The notes beneath the pieces were generated by a model. That model was given only the letters and a program-made list of their open reading frames with translations, had not been told where the DNA came from and ran no database searches. Position numbers and translations under genes: made by a program. From Climacium dendroides (taxonomy: Eukaryota; Streptophyta; Bryopsida; Hypnales; Climaciaceae): a stretch of 64,000 nt of DNA. Position 1 is the first letter of the stretch; every line of letters begins with the position of its first letter. The DNA lies in the NCBI GenBank assembly GCA_950106755.1, contig OX467089.1, forward strand, positions 24,223,345 to 24,287,344, given 5' to 3'. Below are positions 10,459-21,428 of the stretch, in pieces.

Positions 10459-12707
10459 AACACCCCTTTCCCTTGTATTAAGGGTAACCAAGTTCCACAT
10501 GCATGGAAACAAGTCTTGTATTTTTAAGACCAAAAATTAGTGAGAAAATGGTCTTGCAATAGTAACCACTTTATTGTTAAGTTTTATAAATCATGAAACA
10601 AATGGAAGATTTGTCACAAATTTGAAGCCAAAATTCAAGAAAAGACACACAGTAGGAAAAAAAACTAAAAAGTTGCTCAAATTTGAATATGCACAAAATA
10701 TGTATTCCAATGGTTAAAAAAAGAGGGAGGGTGCTCTTGGTCTAATCTACTATTAGATGGCTTATTGAAAAGGGCCATGAATGGTTTAGGCTAGGAATCC
10801 ATTAGAATTCCAAGCATTATCATTGTCAAACCTCGTGACTCTTTCACTTGAGACAATTTTCAACATTTTTCTCCCAAGGATCTTCCTCCCATAGTTTGTG
10901 ACACGTTGCTTCTAAAAGCACACCAAAAGTTTCCAACCACTTTTTTCCCATCCCAAAGACTATGCCCATTCCTTGCTAAAATTAGATGGCATAGATTTGA
11001 TCCATCCATGAACACATGCCTCTACCTCATTGGCCAAAGCTTCCTAAACCAATGACTCTTTATTACAACCCTAAACCACCCAAGCTTTGGAAATTTTTGT
11101 AGATCCAATAGTAAATCTTTTTTTAATCTTAATACAACACTTGATAACTAACTTGTTTCTCTTGAGAATGAACCTAAATTCAAGTGACTGTTTACATTCC
11201 AAAAGTGGCCATTTAAAAATGGATTGACATAAAGTTGTCAACGTACTAATCTTAAACAAAAAGTAGTATTTGGAGGAATTACAAACCTTGGTAAAGATTA
11301 CTTATTAATTGATTGAAATGAAATGTAAAGGTTGATTAAAGCATTGCCCACGTTTGGAATTGCCCACGTTTCATCTAATTGTTTTTTATGTCCAAGATTT
11401 TGACATAGTAGTTGCAATGCTCTAAATTCCACGTGCCGAGGTGACAGTTTGGTAGTACCAGAAAAGAATATGAAAAAAAAATCATAGTTATGTGAAAGGG
11501 ATCGATTAAATAAATAGAGTATTTAAAGTATCATTTCACGTAACAATGGATCATTCAACTCTGTATAGTTTTTGATGATGGTATATACAATTTATTTTGT
11601 ATTATTAACCTTATTGATTTGTGACTTAATAGGTAGTATGAATAAACTTGCTATCCATCATTAATTTATATGTCAGATGTAATCCAATATACATACATCA
11701 CTCTCTTTCAATGTAATTGAGTTATTGTGATTGTCATGTTTTAATTTTTAATTTTTAAAAGACCAAGTAGCATTTTTCACAAGATAGCACTTTCAATCAT
11801 TCAATTATGAGTAGAACTTTCAATTTTTAAATGTCTGCCTCTAACATGTGGTAAAAGAATAGTTTTCATAAGGAATTCTACTTGCAAACATTCACGGATC
11901 TCTTTTAAGAAAAAAATGAAAATATAAGAGGCAAATTGTCAGTTACAACATTTTCATTGTTTGGATTGATAGTTTTCAATTATATATAATTAAATTATTA
12001 ATAATATAGTGTATTTTGTTGTTGTGTCCTTATTTATTTAATTTTTTTAAAGGCAAATTTGAAAGATTTTTTGGTTTAATGTTTTTACATGTATTTTTAA
12101 TTTTATTTTCAAATAAAGATTTTTTTTGCAAAAGTTATATGACATGCATCTTTTTAAATTAAAAAATTGGAAGAAGAAAACTTTATCATTTAGGAAGATT
12201 TGACCTTGCAATTAATGAATTTTTTTAATGAGTTTCATTCCTGAAGATCATTTAGAAAGATTTAGCCTTGCAGCTCATAGGTCTTGAACAAATGGAGGAT
12301 TTGAATTTGTTTGATTTTGCCTTCAAATGATTTATTTTATAGGTATTATGAAATAACTAAACAATTTTGAGTATGTAGTGCAAGACAAGATCATGTTCTT
12401 TATTGGGTGTAAAAGTATAAAATTTTCACCTTTGATATCAAGAACAATATCATAATGTAGCAATTATAACTAAAACCAAAGTTTGTGAATTCTTTCTTCA
12501 TAGGATATGAAGCATGATCTTCAAAATCATATCCACATTCCTCATAATCAATATCGATCAAACTAAATGGTCATTGTTATTCTATCTCATTTAAAATTAC
12601 ATGTAACACTTTAAAGACCAAGGATAGTTTAGATTTTTAAAATTAGAAAGGTGTATTATAAAATGAAACTAAGAATAATAATTTTTAACATTGAATTTTA
12701 ACCCCTA
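10459..12707. other. AT-rich intergenic stretch, no gene recognised
   Basis: Part of it (10,720-11,280) is less AT-rich and may be an old retroelement remnant, but its frames are broken and no motif can be named. The rest shows no structure. Confidence 0.4.
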
Positions 12708-13282
12708 AAGTCCCATTGTTCCTACGAGGGACAAAATGGATTTTGGGTAGGTTCCCATGATCTCAATTTTTACTGAATTTTTTCAAAACTTTCTCATAAG
12801 ATAGAAAAACTTAAGAGCTTTCTGGGAATACCATTTTTATTTCAATCAGTGCCTGGGAGCAAAAGTTATGCCACAATAACCTCAAAATAGGGGAGACCGG
12901 GTAGCAAATAAAATCCACAAAAAATTGAAATAATTTTTTTAATATTTTTCCTTGTAGATTATATTTTTTTGTAAATGGGAAGAATTGATTCATTCCATAT
13001 GGATTAGAGATGTGAAAGTTATGGAGCTTCTTGTTTTGTGGGCAATCATAGCGACTTCTTGAAAGAATTTTTTTTCTTTCACTTTGAATGCTAATATCTT
13101 TCAATCTATACGGTCAAAGATCACAAAAAAATTATCACATGATCTAAGACAAGTGTAGAACAAGATCCTATGGTTAGATTCTAAAATATGTTTTTTAAAA
13201 TTTATTTTGTAGATGATTGTAGTAGAAGTGGTAGTTTTGAGTGGTTTTAGCAGAAAAATGGCCATGGGACTTTAGAGGTTAA
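12708..13282 (+). mobile_element. TTAA-type TIR element, family B, well preserved ends
   Basis: TTAA flanks both ends (12708-12711 and 13279-13282). The left end is TTAACCCCTAAAGTCCCA and the right end is ATGGGACTTTAGAGGTTAA. The termini match inverted over 15 bp with one mismatch. The whole is 575 bp including both target copies. No open frame can be a transposase, so this is a non-autonomous element. The subterminal 'TTTTGGGTAGGTTCCCATGA' block links it to the copy at 8,728. Confidence 0.85.
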
Positions 13283-13288
13283 ACAGAA

Positions 13289-13502
13289 GTTGGCTTTTTT
13301 ATTGGCCTGCTTAGGTGCTTGGCTCTAACTTATTCTTTAGTTTTGGTGTTTGGTCGCGGGTTTCCTTGAGTTGTGTGCTTTGGTTGGTTGCTTATTAGTT
13401 TTTGAAAAATTCAAATATTTCCATTGGAGACTTGTTCCTTTGGTTTTGTGTACCTTTTTCTTGTATCAATGGAAATTGTCTATGTGTTTCAAGAAAAAGA
13501 AA
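13289..13502 (+). mobile_element. LINE-like 3' tail, copy 1
   Basis: This roughly 210-bp block ends TATCAATGGAAATTGTC, then TGTGTTTCAAG and an A-rich tail. It recurs inverted at 14,990-15,199 and in part at 20,618-20,692. An A-rich terminus and a variable 5' boundary are typical of LINE 3' ends. No reverse transcriptase is visible. Confidence 0.5.
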
Positions 13503-14268
13503 ATATGTTTGCATTCACCAATTGTTTGAAATTTGAACATTTGATCATTTAGGGGTTATTCCCTCAACTTTTGTAGTGTTTTGAGGATCAAAACTGCTTT
13601 AAAAGACTTGTACGCAAAGTAAATAAAAAATCTTCATCTATATTTATTTTCTAACAAATCCAACCAGTAGATGCTTGTTCATTTACATGTTACCAAAATT
13701 TTAGGATAAAAATCCCCACCAATTGCAAATTCAATGTGCCCAAACTTCAAAAAATAAATTCTAGCCTTTCCTTAAAATTGTTAATTCTTTTCGCATTTTA
13801 AGAAAAAAAACATATGTCCAAAACTTGTACAACTTTAGTTGCTATATATATAGTACAAAATGGGTCGAGAATAAATGCCTAAATTTTAAGCATTTTGTGA
13901 AATAGTAAAGTTTAGTTTTCCATTTTCGCCAATTTAAGAGGATTGGAAGTAGTTGCATCCAAAATGAAATGCAAGAGTTAGAGTTAGTTTTGGAAGTACA
14001 ATAAATTAGTAATAAACTTTGAATGGTGAAGGTAAAAGGAAGGGTATCAGTGAATCCAAATTCAAAATATTTTAGAGGACAACAAATCTAAAATCTAGTT
14101 TATAAACAAAAGACATTCAAAGTATCACATTACCATATAAACAATAAATCGAATCACTTTGCTATTCTTCATCATTCTTCAACAAGAATTCTCGAAAGTT
14201 ATAAAATTCTTTCAAGGCAAAACCCTTGGATTTCGATTCCAATTCCAATTTTAATTTTAGAAGGCCCT
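13503..14268. other. AT-rich intergenic stretch, no gene seen
   Basis: No coding, RNA or repeat signal was identified between the LINE-like tail and the minisatellite. Confidence 0.4.
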
Positions 14269-14540
14269 TGACCCTCATTTGTGTCCAAAAGTTTAATAAA
14301 CCAAAAAGTTTTAATTTCCTTTGATTGAGCCCATGGCTGACCCTCATTTGTGTCCAAAAGTTTAATAAACCAAAAAGTTTTAATTTCCTTTGATAGTGAG
14401 CCCATGGCTGACCCTCATTTGTGTCCAAAAGTTTAATAAACCAAAAAGTTTTAATTTCCTTTGATTGAGCCCATGGCTGACCCTCATTTGTGTCCAAAAA
14501 TTTAATAAACCAAAAAGTTTTAATTTCCTTTGATTGAGCC
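14269..14540. repeat. 69-bp minisatellite, 4 copies
   Basis: Units start at 14,269, 14,338, 14,409 and 14,478, giving periods of 69, 71 and 69 bp. Each unit begins TGACCCTCATTTGTGTCCAA and ends TTTCCTTTGATTGAGCCCATG or close to it. The units are nearly identical; the second carries a 2-bp insertion (GATAGTGAG for GATTGAG), which suggests recent expansion. On the minus strand the 69-bp unit reads as 23 codons in open frames, but the 2-bp insertion breaks the frame, so I read it as a non-coding tandem repeat. Confidence 0.9.
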
Positions 14541-14990
14541 TATTGGGGCCTTGGGGGGGACGTTGGATGCTTTGGGACCAACCCAGTGCGCTGATTTTGA
14601 TTTTGAATGCCAAGTGACGAATGTCCTTGGAAGCTAGATCCCACTTGATGGACCACTGGTGCGCCAGCCTGTCACTTACACCACCTGCTGTAATTCCTCC
14701 AAGAACTTTGGACCAACAGTGCATCCAGTGCTATTGGGTTGACTAAAAATAATTTCAAAAAAACACCCTTAAAAAAGAAAAAGAAAATGCAGATTCTTTA
14801 TCTTCAAAAAGGGAATAAATGTCCTTGGAAGAGTAAAATATAGTTTTTAAAAAACTTCCTTGGTGTTAAAAAAATATATTAGTTTAAAAAAATGAAAATA
14901 ATGGAAATTAAGTGACCAATCTTGTTCTTGCAAGTATGAAGAATAGTCATATGAGTATTGTTTTTATTTATTTTGAAATATTTGGGGTAT
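14541..14990. other. Intergenic stretch, GC-richer remnant next to the minisatellite
   Basis: Positions 14,541-14,730 are GC-richer and stay open on the minus strand (14,380-14,724), ending in the minisatellite. The translation has no motif I recognise. It may be a remnant of the retroelement whose tails flank it. Confidence 0.3.
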
Positions 14991-15199
14991 TTTTTTTTCT
15001 TGAAACACATGGACAATTTCTGAACGGAGAAAAAGAATAGGGAACCAAAGGAACAAGTCTTTGATGAAAATGTTTTGGATTTTCAAAATCTAAAAAGCAA
15101 CCAACTAATACAAACAACACAAAAGAAGCCCCCAAGGCAAAACACCAAAACTGAAGAACAAGCCAAAAGCTAAGTGCCCAAGCAAGCCAACAAAATGTT
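14991..15199 (-). mobile_element. LINE-like 3' tail, copy 2 (inverted)
   Basis: This is the reverse complement of 13,289-13,502, with the A-rich tail now at its left end (T-rich run before CTTGAAACACATGGACAATT). The two copies lie inverted about 1.5 kb apart with the 69-bp minisatellite between them. Confidence 0.5.
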
Positions 15200-17724
15200 G
15201 AAGAACGCAGTCACCAGTTCAAAGTCTACACTGTGGAAGCCCTTATAATAGTCATCACATTAGTTGAAAGCATCCATCTTAGGGTGAGGCAATTTTCAGT
15301 TCATTGTAAAGTCGGTTTACTTGCTGAAAAAAGTTCAATTGTAGCCATATGTTATCAAAGCGCTGAAGAAAGGTACCCTCCTTATCATGGAATATTTGGA
15401 GTTTTTAGGACATTTAGGTGAGTATGTGGCTTTTTGTCAAAGATGTTAGGATGTGCCTCACAAAATGCAAATTAGAGCTTGAATTTGATATGGATGTTCT
15501 ATAGAAAAGCAAAAATGGATTGTTGAATGAATTATCCGTCACTCAAAATGCATTATGTCAATTTTAAAAATACGAAAATACGTATTTTGTCTTTTTAAAT
15601 TGCATATAATGTTCTAAATGTTAAATGAATTCAAATTAGCAAGGAGACATGGATTTATTGTAGAGATGCAAGGGACTTTAGATTTTTTTCATAAGATTCA
15701 AATTTCAAGCGAATAAATATGCGGTTTCAAGATAAGACAAAATTCAACATCTAATGAAAACTCAAATCCAAGTTAAATTCCTTGTCTATGCTTATAAAAA
15801 TTGGTAGTATAGAATGGTTATTTAATTGAATAATACTAATTGTGATTAATAAGAGGTTATATCTTTTATTATTTTGTGTATGTTTTCTTTTCATGATCAT
15901 TTTATAATTTTGATCATTTAAATTTTATTTAGAAATAAAATAATGATATTATCTTGTACATTCAATAATCAAATACTAATTATCTCAAGCAAATATTGAA
16001 TACTATAAGAAATAATTAGATTCAAACCCTTTATTATTGTATCAATTTTTAAATCTATAATTAATAAAATCAATTGCCTTAGGGATGTAAAGGAACAAGT
16101 ATAAGAATTTTAAATAATGAATAGACTTACTAACATACTAACTTTTTTTAGTACAATGAACTGAGATAAATTCATTCCATTATTATGCATGCAAAGAAGG
16201 TTGTATGCTTATAATTACTTGGAATCTTGAAATTTGTATAGATGGAATCATACCATTAAGATTCATAATTTGCAACAATGTATTATAATTATAATGTATT
16301 ACAATTGTGATTTTTCAATGCATTGTATCATTAGAAATTAGATACCATGATACTTATTACTAACATGTTATTTTTTTGAATTATGTAAATGTCATCCTGA
16401 AGATAGTAAAATAGTATTATAATTATAATTTTTGATGAAATCTTAATATAGATAATTGCCTTTGAAGCCAAATGTCTATAAAAGTCAATCCATCCCTTAA
16501 GTAGTCAAAGCTCATGGTCTAAAACATCAAAACAATCGTTAGGTTGTAGTATATAATAACATTTTTTATACTTCCAATATGACAACTCCTAAAATTCACA
16601 TTTTTTGATTGTATTCTAGGACTATATACTATAACTTTAAGATGTAATGGGAATAATTTTTATGTAAAGTATTTTTTTCAAATTAAAAATATATATTGCT
16701 ATGTAGATAATGTCATTGCCTTATATATTAAAATTCTTAAGGCTTCTATATGTTTGTAGAAACTTCAAAAATTTTAAGTACTTTAATGTGAATTCATCCA
16801 CATTAAATTATGACAATGACTCAAAACAATAATCATCCCACTTATGATATTGTTATGAAATATTTTAGTTCTTCATTACAAACTTTGTTAGACAATCTTT
16901 GCAATTTTGAACTCTGGGGGAACCAATTATGAAGATTTTATGTTCATGGTGACTTACATTAAGAGGACATACATAAAATTTAAAATTAAGAATATAAATT
17001 TGCATATAATATCATCAAAGCATAAATAAAAATGAAACAATGTAGATCTTTAGACGTTAGATATTGGTTTCAAACACTTTTAGCTTTCCAAAATTCACAA
17101 AAATTTAGTTTTGCAATTTTTACCTTTCAATTTTTGATCATAGGCTGATTGGAAACTAAGCAAAGGATGGTTGCAATATTCATAGCCTTGGATAGAAAAT
17201 ATCACATGAACACATATCACATGTCTATAATTTGGTTTTCATTCACAATTTGGTGATTAGTTGTGATAAACATCACAATTTAGACAAATATGGATAGTTT
17301 TATTTATTGAAGCATTCAATTCACTCAAATAGAATTGTAGAGCAATTATACATTTAGTTTAATGGATGAGGACATTGATAACTAAAATTGTTCAAGGAAT
17401 GGAAACAAAGAAGACACTTATTCACCAAGGAATCTAATGTTTTTTGGTTGACTACTTTAGTGTCATTTTCAAGGCCGCATCCTTCTAAGTTTAATAGAAC
17501 AATCATGCTACTTTCTCTAGAGGTTTTAACTTTATCAACAAATACCATTAGATTGGTTGACTTAATGCTCGTGTTTGTTGTAAAAAAAAAGAATTTTATT
17601 ATTTTGAGATTCCTCTCTCTCTCTCACTGCAATGTTTTGTTTCTCAAGTAAAGTACACTATTAAAAAATCATTTTTTTCTCTGAAGTATTTTGACACAAC
17701 ATAAAATACTTTCTCTTTTTTCAG
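15200..17724. other. AT-rich intergenic stretch, no gene recognised
   Basis: A 62-codon frame at 15,233-15,421 and opposing frames near 17,354-17,651 show no family signature. The remainder is very AT-rich with no clear repeat boundary. Confidence 0.4.
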
Positions 17725-17827
17725 AGTAAGTTACTACGGTATCAGAGAATATGATTTGGAGACCGCTTCGTGCCCTCAAAGGCCTTTATGAGCTAAAGAT
17801 ATAACTTCAGTACCGTAGGGTCTTACT
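17725..17827. repeat. Small foldback element
   Basis: The left arm AGTAAGTTACTACGGTATC (17,725-17,743) is repeated inverted and imperfectly at 17,808-17,827 (CAGTACCGTAGGGTCTTACT). The 64-bp interior is GC-richer than its surroundings. A second, weaker foldback (CTATTATTAG / TAGTAATAATAG) follows at 17,833-17,883. Confidence 0.45.
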
Positions 17828-17883
17828 TTTTTCTATTATTAGTTACCCGGAACCATGAGCCAGTAACCAAGTAGTAATAATAG

Positions 17884-18551
17884 CTACCATTATACAGTAC
17901 AGTAATTTAATACAGCACGCCCCTTCAGAACAAGTTTGAGAAAATCACAGATAATAACTTAAAGGAGCAGTGAGGCTTCCAGACACTGGCGGGCAGAGAC
18001 TTTGGGAATGCCAGTAACTTACGGTTAACTCAACACAGGTCCCAGTAAGCTCAAGTATTACAAAAATATGCTGGGCGATTGAGAGCCTCAGAAACTGAAC
18101 TGGGTTGTTCATCAACACATGCACACACGAAAACAAGCAGGACAATAAAACCCCAGCAGGGTGAAAACGCAGGGATTTTCATTTCGGAAAAAATGCAGGA
18201 TTTAAAAATTAAAAAAATTGGCTCATGAAAAAATTTGCAAATTTTGAATTCATATTTACAATAAGAGACCCCAAATTAGCTAGGAAAAGGTTTAGAACAT
18301 ACGCTATACATGGCACAAAATGGGGGACGAGATTTTACTTTCCACCCCCCAGAATTTGCATTTTCACCCTATTCGTTCCACTTCATGGGACGGATTTAGC
18401 GTCTTGACAACGACAACAACAACATGGTGACAGATATCTCTACTCTACCCATAATAAAGAGAAGTACCGTACTACGTGAGGGTCTGATTCGAACAAATTT
18501 CCACGTCAGATATTCTCATGGGTCTACACCACCCCACACCATTCCCCAGAT
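17884..18551. other. Intergenic stretch upstream of an orphan promoter-like patch
   Basis: No gene is recognised. Composition shifts from AT-rich to balanced toward 18,500. Confidence 0.4.
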
Positions 18552-18561
18552 GACACGTGTC
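18552..18561. promoter_or_regulatory. G-box / ABRE-like palindrome GACACGTGTC
   Basis: This is a perfect 10-bp palindrome with an ACGTG core, of the type bound by plant bZIP and bHLH factors. It lies about 270 bp upstream of a good TATA box on the + strand. Its role is inferred from sequence only. Confidence 0.4.
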
Positions 18562-18830
18562 ACTTTAAAAAAAAAGTAGAAAAATGCAACAACGGACTCC
18601 TAATCTGGCCTTCACGTAGTAGGCCATGTCCCTTCCCCACTCCCGCTCTGACTCATGATTGTGAGCGCGCAACTCCTATTTTTCCTCCAGCCAACGCTAC
18701 CCCTCCGCACACCGTATTGGATTGGATTTGATGCCACGAGCGAAACCCTAAAAAGAGTTGCCAGAAGCTCCCTCCCCTCCCCTTCCCTTCCCTTCCCCTT
18801 CCCCTCCCATTCCACTGTGCCGTAGTTCAA

Positions 18831-18838
18831 TATAAAAG
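18831..18838 (+). promoter_or_regulatory. TATA box of an orphan promoter-like region
   Basis: TATAAAAG is followed by a pyrimidine-rich leader (CTACTCTCTTCTTCTTCCCC) and GC-rich sequence to about 19,300, the usual look of a plant core promoter and 5' leader. The nearest downstream ATG (18,973) opens only 13 codons. No downstream exon is recognised before the TTAA element at 19,612, so the gene is missing, truncated or non-coding. Confidence 0.4.
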
Positions 18839-19611
18839 TCCTACTCTCTTCTTCTTCCCCGAAACAGACAGTGCCCTCGTCTCGTCCATTCCCAGACTAC
18901 AGTACCTAGGCTGGCAGTACAGTACTGTACCGTCCCGGCCTCCCCGAGGAGGGAGCCTGTCTGTCGCACCCCATGTTGACGTACCTCCTACGGGAGGAGT
19001 CTAGTCCAGGCTAGGCTTGGGAGGCCAGGACGGTAGCCAGGCCGCAACTTGCACCCCCCCCCATTTCATTGTCTCCTTCACTTCCGCATTTGGAGGCATC
19101 CAGCCAGCCGGTAACGTAACGTAACGTAGAATGCTGGGGACGGAAAGGAACGGATCAATGGGGACTAGGCACCTGGAGGAACTTCCAAGGAGTCGACCCA
19201 TTTCCGACCGTCAACCCATTCTCCCAGCACCACTCAGGAGGCTTAGAAGACTCCATGGCGGAGGAGAGCTCTAGTCTAGTGGAGGTGCCAACTCACTTGT
19301 AGCATGGACCGCGGAAATGTCCGGGAGGTGCACATTGGAAGCATAAAATGATCACTACACGTACATTGAAATCGACAATGATCACCTACATCAGTTTTGT
19401 AAACAACCTATGGTTGGAAACTGGTTTGCTTGGAGATCGAGAATGGGACAAACGGAATCTTCACCAAAAAAATTCACGATGATTTTTGTTTGGGAGAGGG
19501 GGGGGGGGAGGTGTCGAAAATTACGAAATCCTTCTTCATTCTATTTTCCTATGGGGGATTTTTTTTCCTCCCCTCAACCTCCCCCCTGATGCCACAAATA
19601 GGTTGAATTGC
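18839..19611. other. GC-rich leader-like stretch without a recognised exon
   Basis: It contains palindromic and short tandem motifs (CAGTACAGTACTGTACCG near 18,917; TAACG three times near 19,112) and G-runs near 19,500. No gene product can be named. Confidence 0.35.
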
Positions 19612-20565
19612 TTAACCCTGAAAGGGCTAGCATTTTTTTTTTTTTTGGCGACATAGCAATTGGGGGCATGCTGGCGTGAATGGAGATTTGCATTTTTAGG
19701 GCTGAAACTTTAGTAGAAGGTGGGGACGAGGGATATCTTTCATATGCTTTAAATTTCATGGCATTTGGAAATATGAGTCAAAATTTATGGCTTGATATGT
19801 TACTTTTTTTTTGTAAATGGATAGTCCGGATAGGTTTAAAAAATCACCTTTTTCAAAAACAAAAATTTGAAATTGGTTTTCTAGAGCTATGTATATGTGG
19901 AAAGCTATGAATAATTCCATTTTGATTAGTGAGTCAAAAGTTATGAGGAGTTTTAGTTTGCGGGCAATTATGGATTCTCTACTCTAAAATAAACTTTGGA
20001 GTCCTTTATCTTGTTCAATTTTCAATATTTTTTGTAAAAAATAAAATTGTAGGATGTAGATTTTTTGATTTAATTACAACACTGCAACCATTGGGATTGG
20101 CATTTTTCAATTCCACAACTAATTTCAATGATCCTTAACTATTTTGTACTTTGAATCATTCTCTACTTCTTTCTACTTTCTTTTTTTTCCTACATGTTAT
20201 ACAATTCCAAATGATCTGAAAATTTTCAAGCATGAGATCAACTTGTGTAGGAAAAAGCATCCAAAGAAGCACCACCATTTGGGACATTTTTTTTCGTAGA
20301 AAAGTGAGCTTATGAAGTGCAACTGCCCTATTTTTTGGAGGGCCCAAAAATGATTTCAGTGAATTTGAATGCTTACATCTTGCAATCCACGCAATGAAAA
20401 TTTCTGAAATTTTTAGCATGTGTTCTCTGGTCAGCATACTACAAGATCCTATGGTTATATGCTCCCCCAAAGAAGTTTTTTTTCCCAAAATTTGGTACTT
20501 GCAATAAAAATGGCAGTTTTGGAGCGTTTGGGGAAAAAACATAGTCAAGGTCCTAGAGAAGTTAA
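19612..20565 (+). mobile_element. TTAA-type TIR element, family A, full length
   Basis: TTAA lies at both ends (19612-19615 and 20562-20565), total 954 bp. The left end is TTAACCCTGAAAGGGCTAGC, then 'GGCGACATAGCAATT'. The right end is AAGGTCCTAGAGAAGTTAA. It aligns along its whole length with the 60,118-61,063 copy (946 bp). No long open frame is present; the open frames seen inside are not conserved between copies, so the element is non-autonomous. Confidence 0.8.
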
Positions 20566-20617
20566 GTGGTTGGAAATAGGTCATCATCTCAATAGAATAG
20601 TCATTTTTAAATTTTTT

Positions 20618-20692
20618 ATTTCTTCTTGTTTTTCCTTGAAACACATGTACAATTTCCATTGATAAAAGCAAACAGTACACAGAACCAAGGAA
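20618..20692 (-). mobile_element. LINE-like 3' tail, copy 3 (short)
   Basis: On the minus strand the sequence reads TTATCAATGGAAATTGTAC, then ATGTGTTTCAAGGAAAAAC and an A-rich run, matching the tails at 13,289 and 14,991. It is only about 75 bp long. Confidence 0.45.
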
Positions 20693-21305
20693 TCGAATGA
20701 TCAGGGTTTTCGGTCGTGATGGTGTGCACCAGTTAAGGCATGAATGGCAGATAGATTAGAACTTAGGCTCTGGCTGGCTGGCTGGAATGAAGGCAAGGGA
20801 TTGAATTGGAGGAAGCTTTGCATGCACTGAAGCTATCCGTCATGAGGAACGTTGAGTAGCCACCTTCCTTGAAAAACGAGCCACTACTAAGGACAAAGTC
20901 TCCACTATTGGGGGAGGTGGCTTAACTTATTTGGTTTTTTTGCGGTCAAAGACTTTCAATTGAATCAACTCATGTGCTTTATATTATCTCTCCCCCAAAA
21001 GGGAAGAGGGAAGGAATAAGAAACGCGGTTGGGAATTGGGAGAAAGTGTGTGAGCTTGGAAATATGAGTCTACGAGCCTTAACTTTTGAAAGGTCCGTGG
21101 CGTCCCTTTATAGGACCCATGTTTAGCTTTATAACTCTTTAATTGTGGTTTACTACAGGAATTGTGATACATTGTTATTTGCATACTACTATGATCATTA
21201 ATTTACTTTGTACTAAACAATATTTGATCAATGTTTTTTTGGTCAAATACCATTGTATTCATGATATACTATACAATCGTAAAGGGCTTTTAAAACCTTT
21301 TAGGG
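20693..21305. other. Intergenic stretch, no gene recognised
   Basis: Balanced composition up to 21,120, then AT-rich. No supported coding frame. It ends in a TIR-like terminus CCTTTTAGGG before TTAA (21306-21309). Confidence 0.4.
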
Positions 21306-21307
21306 TT

Positions 21308-21428
21308 AAGCCTAGGTGTAAGTAGGTATTCTACAACTATTGAAAGTGCTTATAACATAGGTGTTTATAACTATGGAAAGTGTCAATAATACAAGTGTAT
21401 AGGTGCCGAGACTCACATGCTAGCAACC
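21308..21428. mobile_element. Family F element fragment (ATGCTAGCA ends)
   Basis: The blocks 'cctaggtgtaagtaggta', 'gtgcttataacataggtg' and the right terminus CATGCTAGCAACCC match the larger element at 48,728-49,176. The left terminus is missing. Confidence 0.6.

Noticed and set aside
14269..14540. CRISPR-like array
   Set aside because: The units are contiguous with no unique spacers, and the genome is eukaryotic.
14162..14724. Minus-strand repeat protein with 23-residue units
   Set aside because: Units shift frame where a 2-bp insertion occurs and the flanks show no gene structure; a minisatellite explains it.
19001..19201. 66-codon minus-strand frame with a true ATG
   Set aside because: GC-rich leader-like DNA gives open frames by chance. 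There are no family features and no supporting context.
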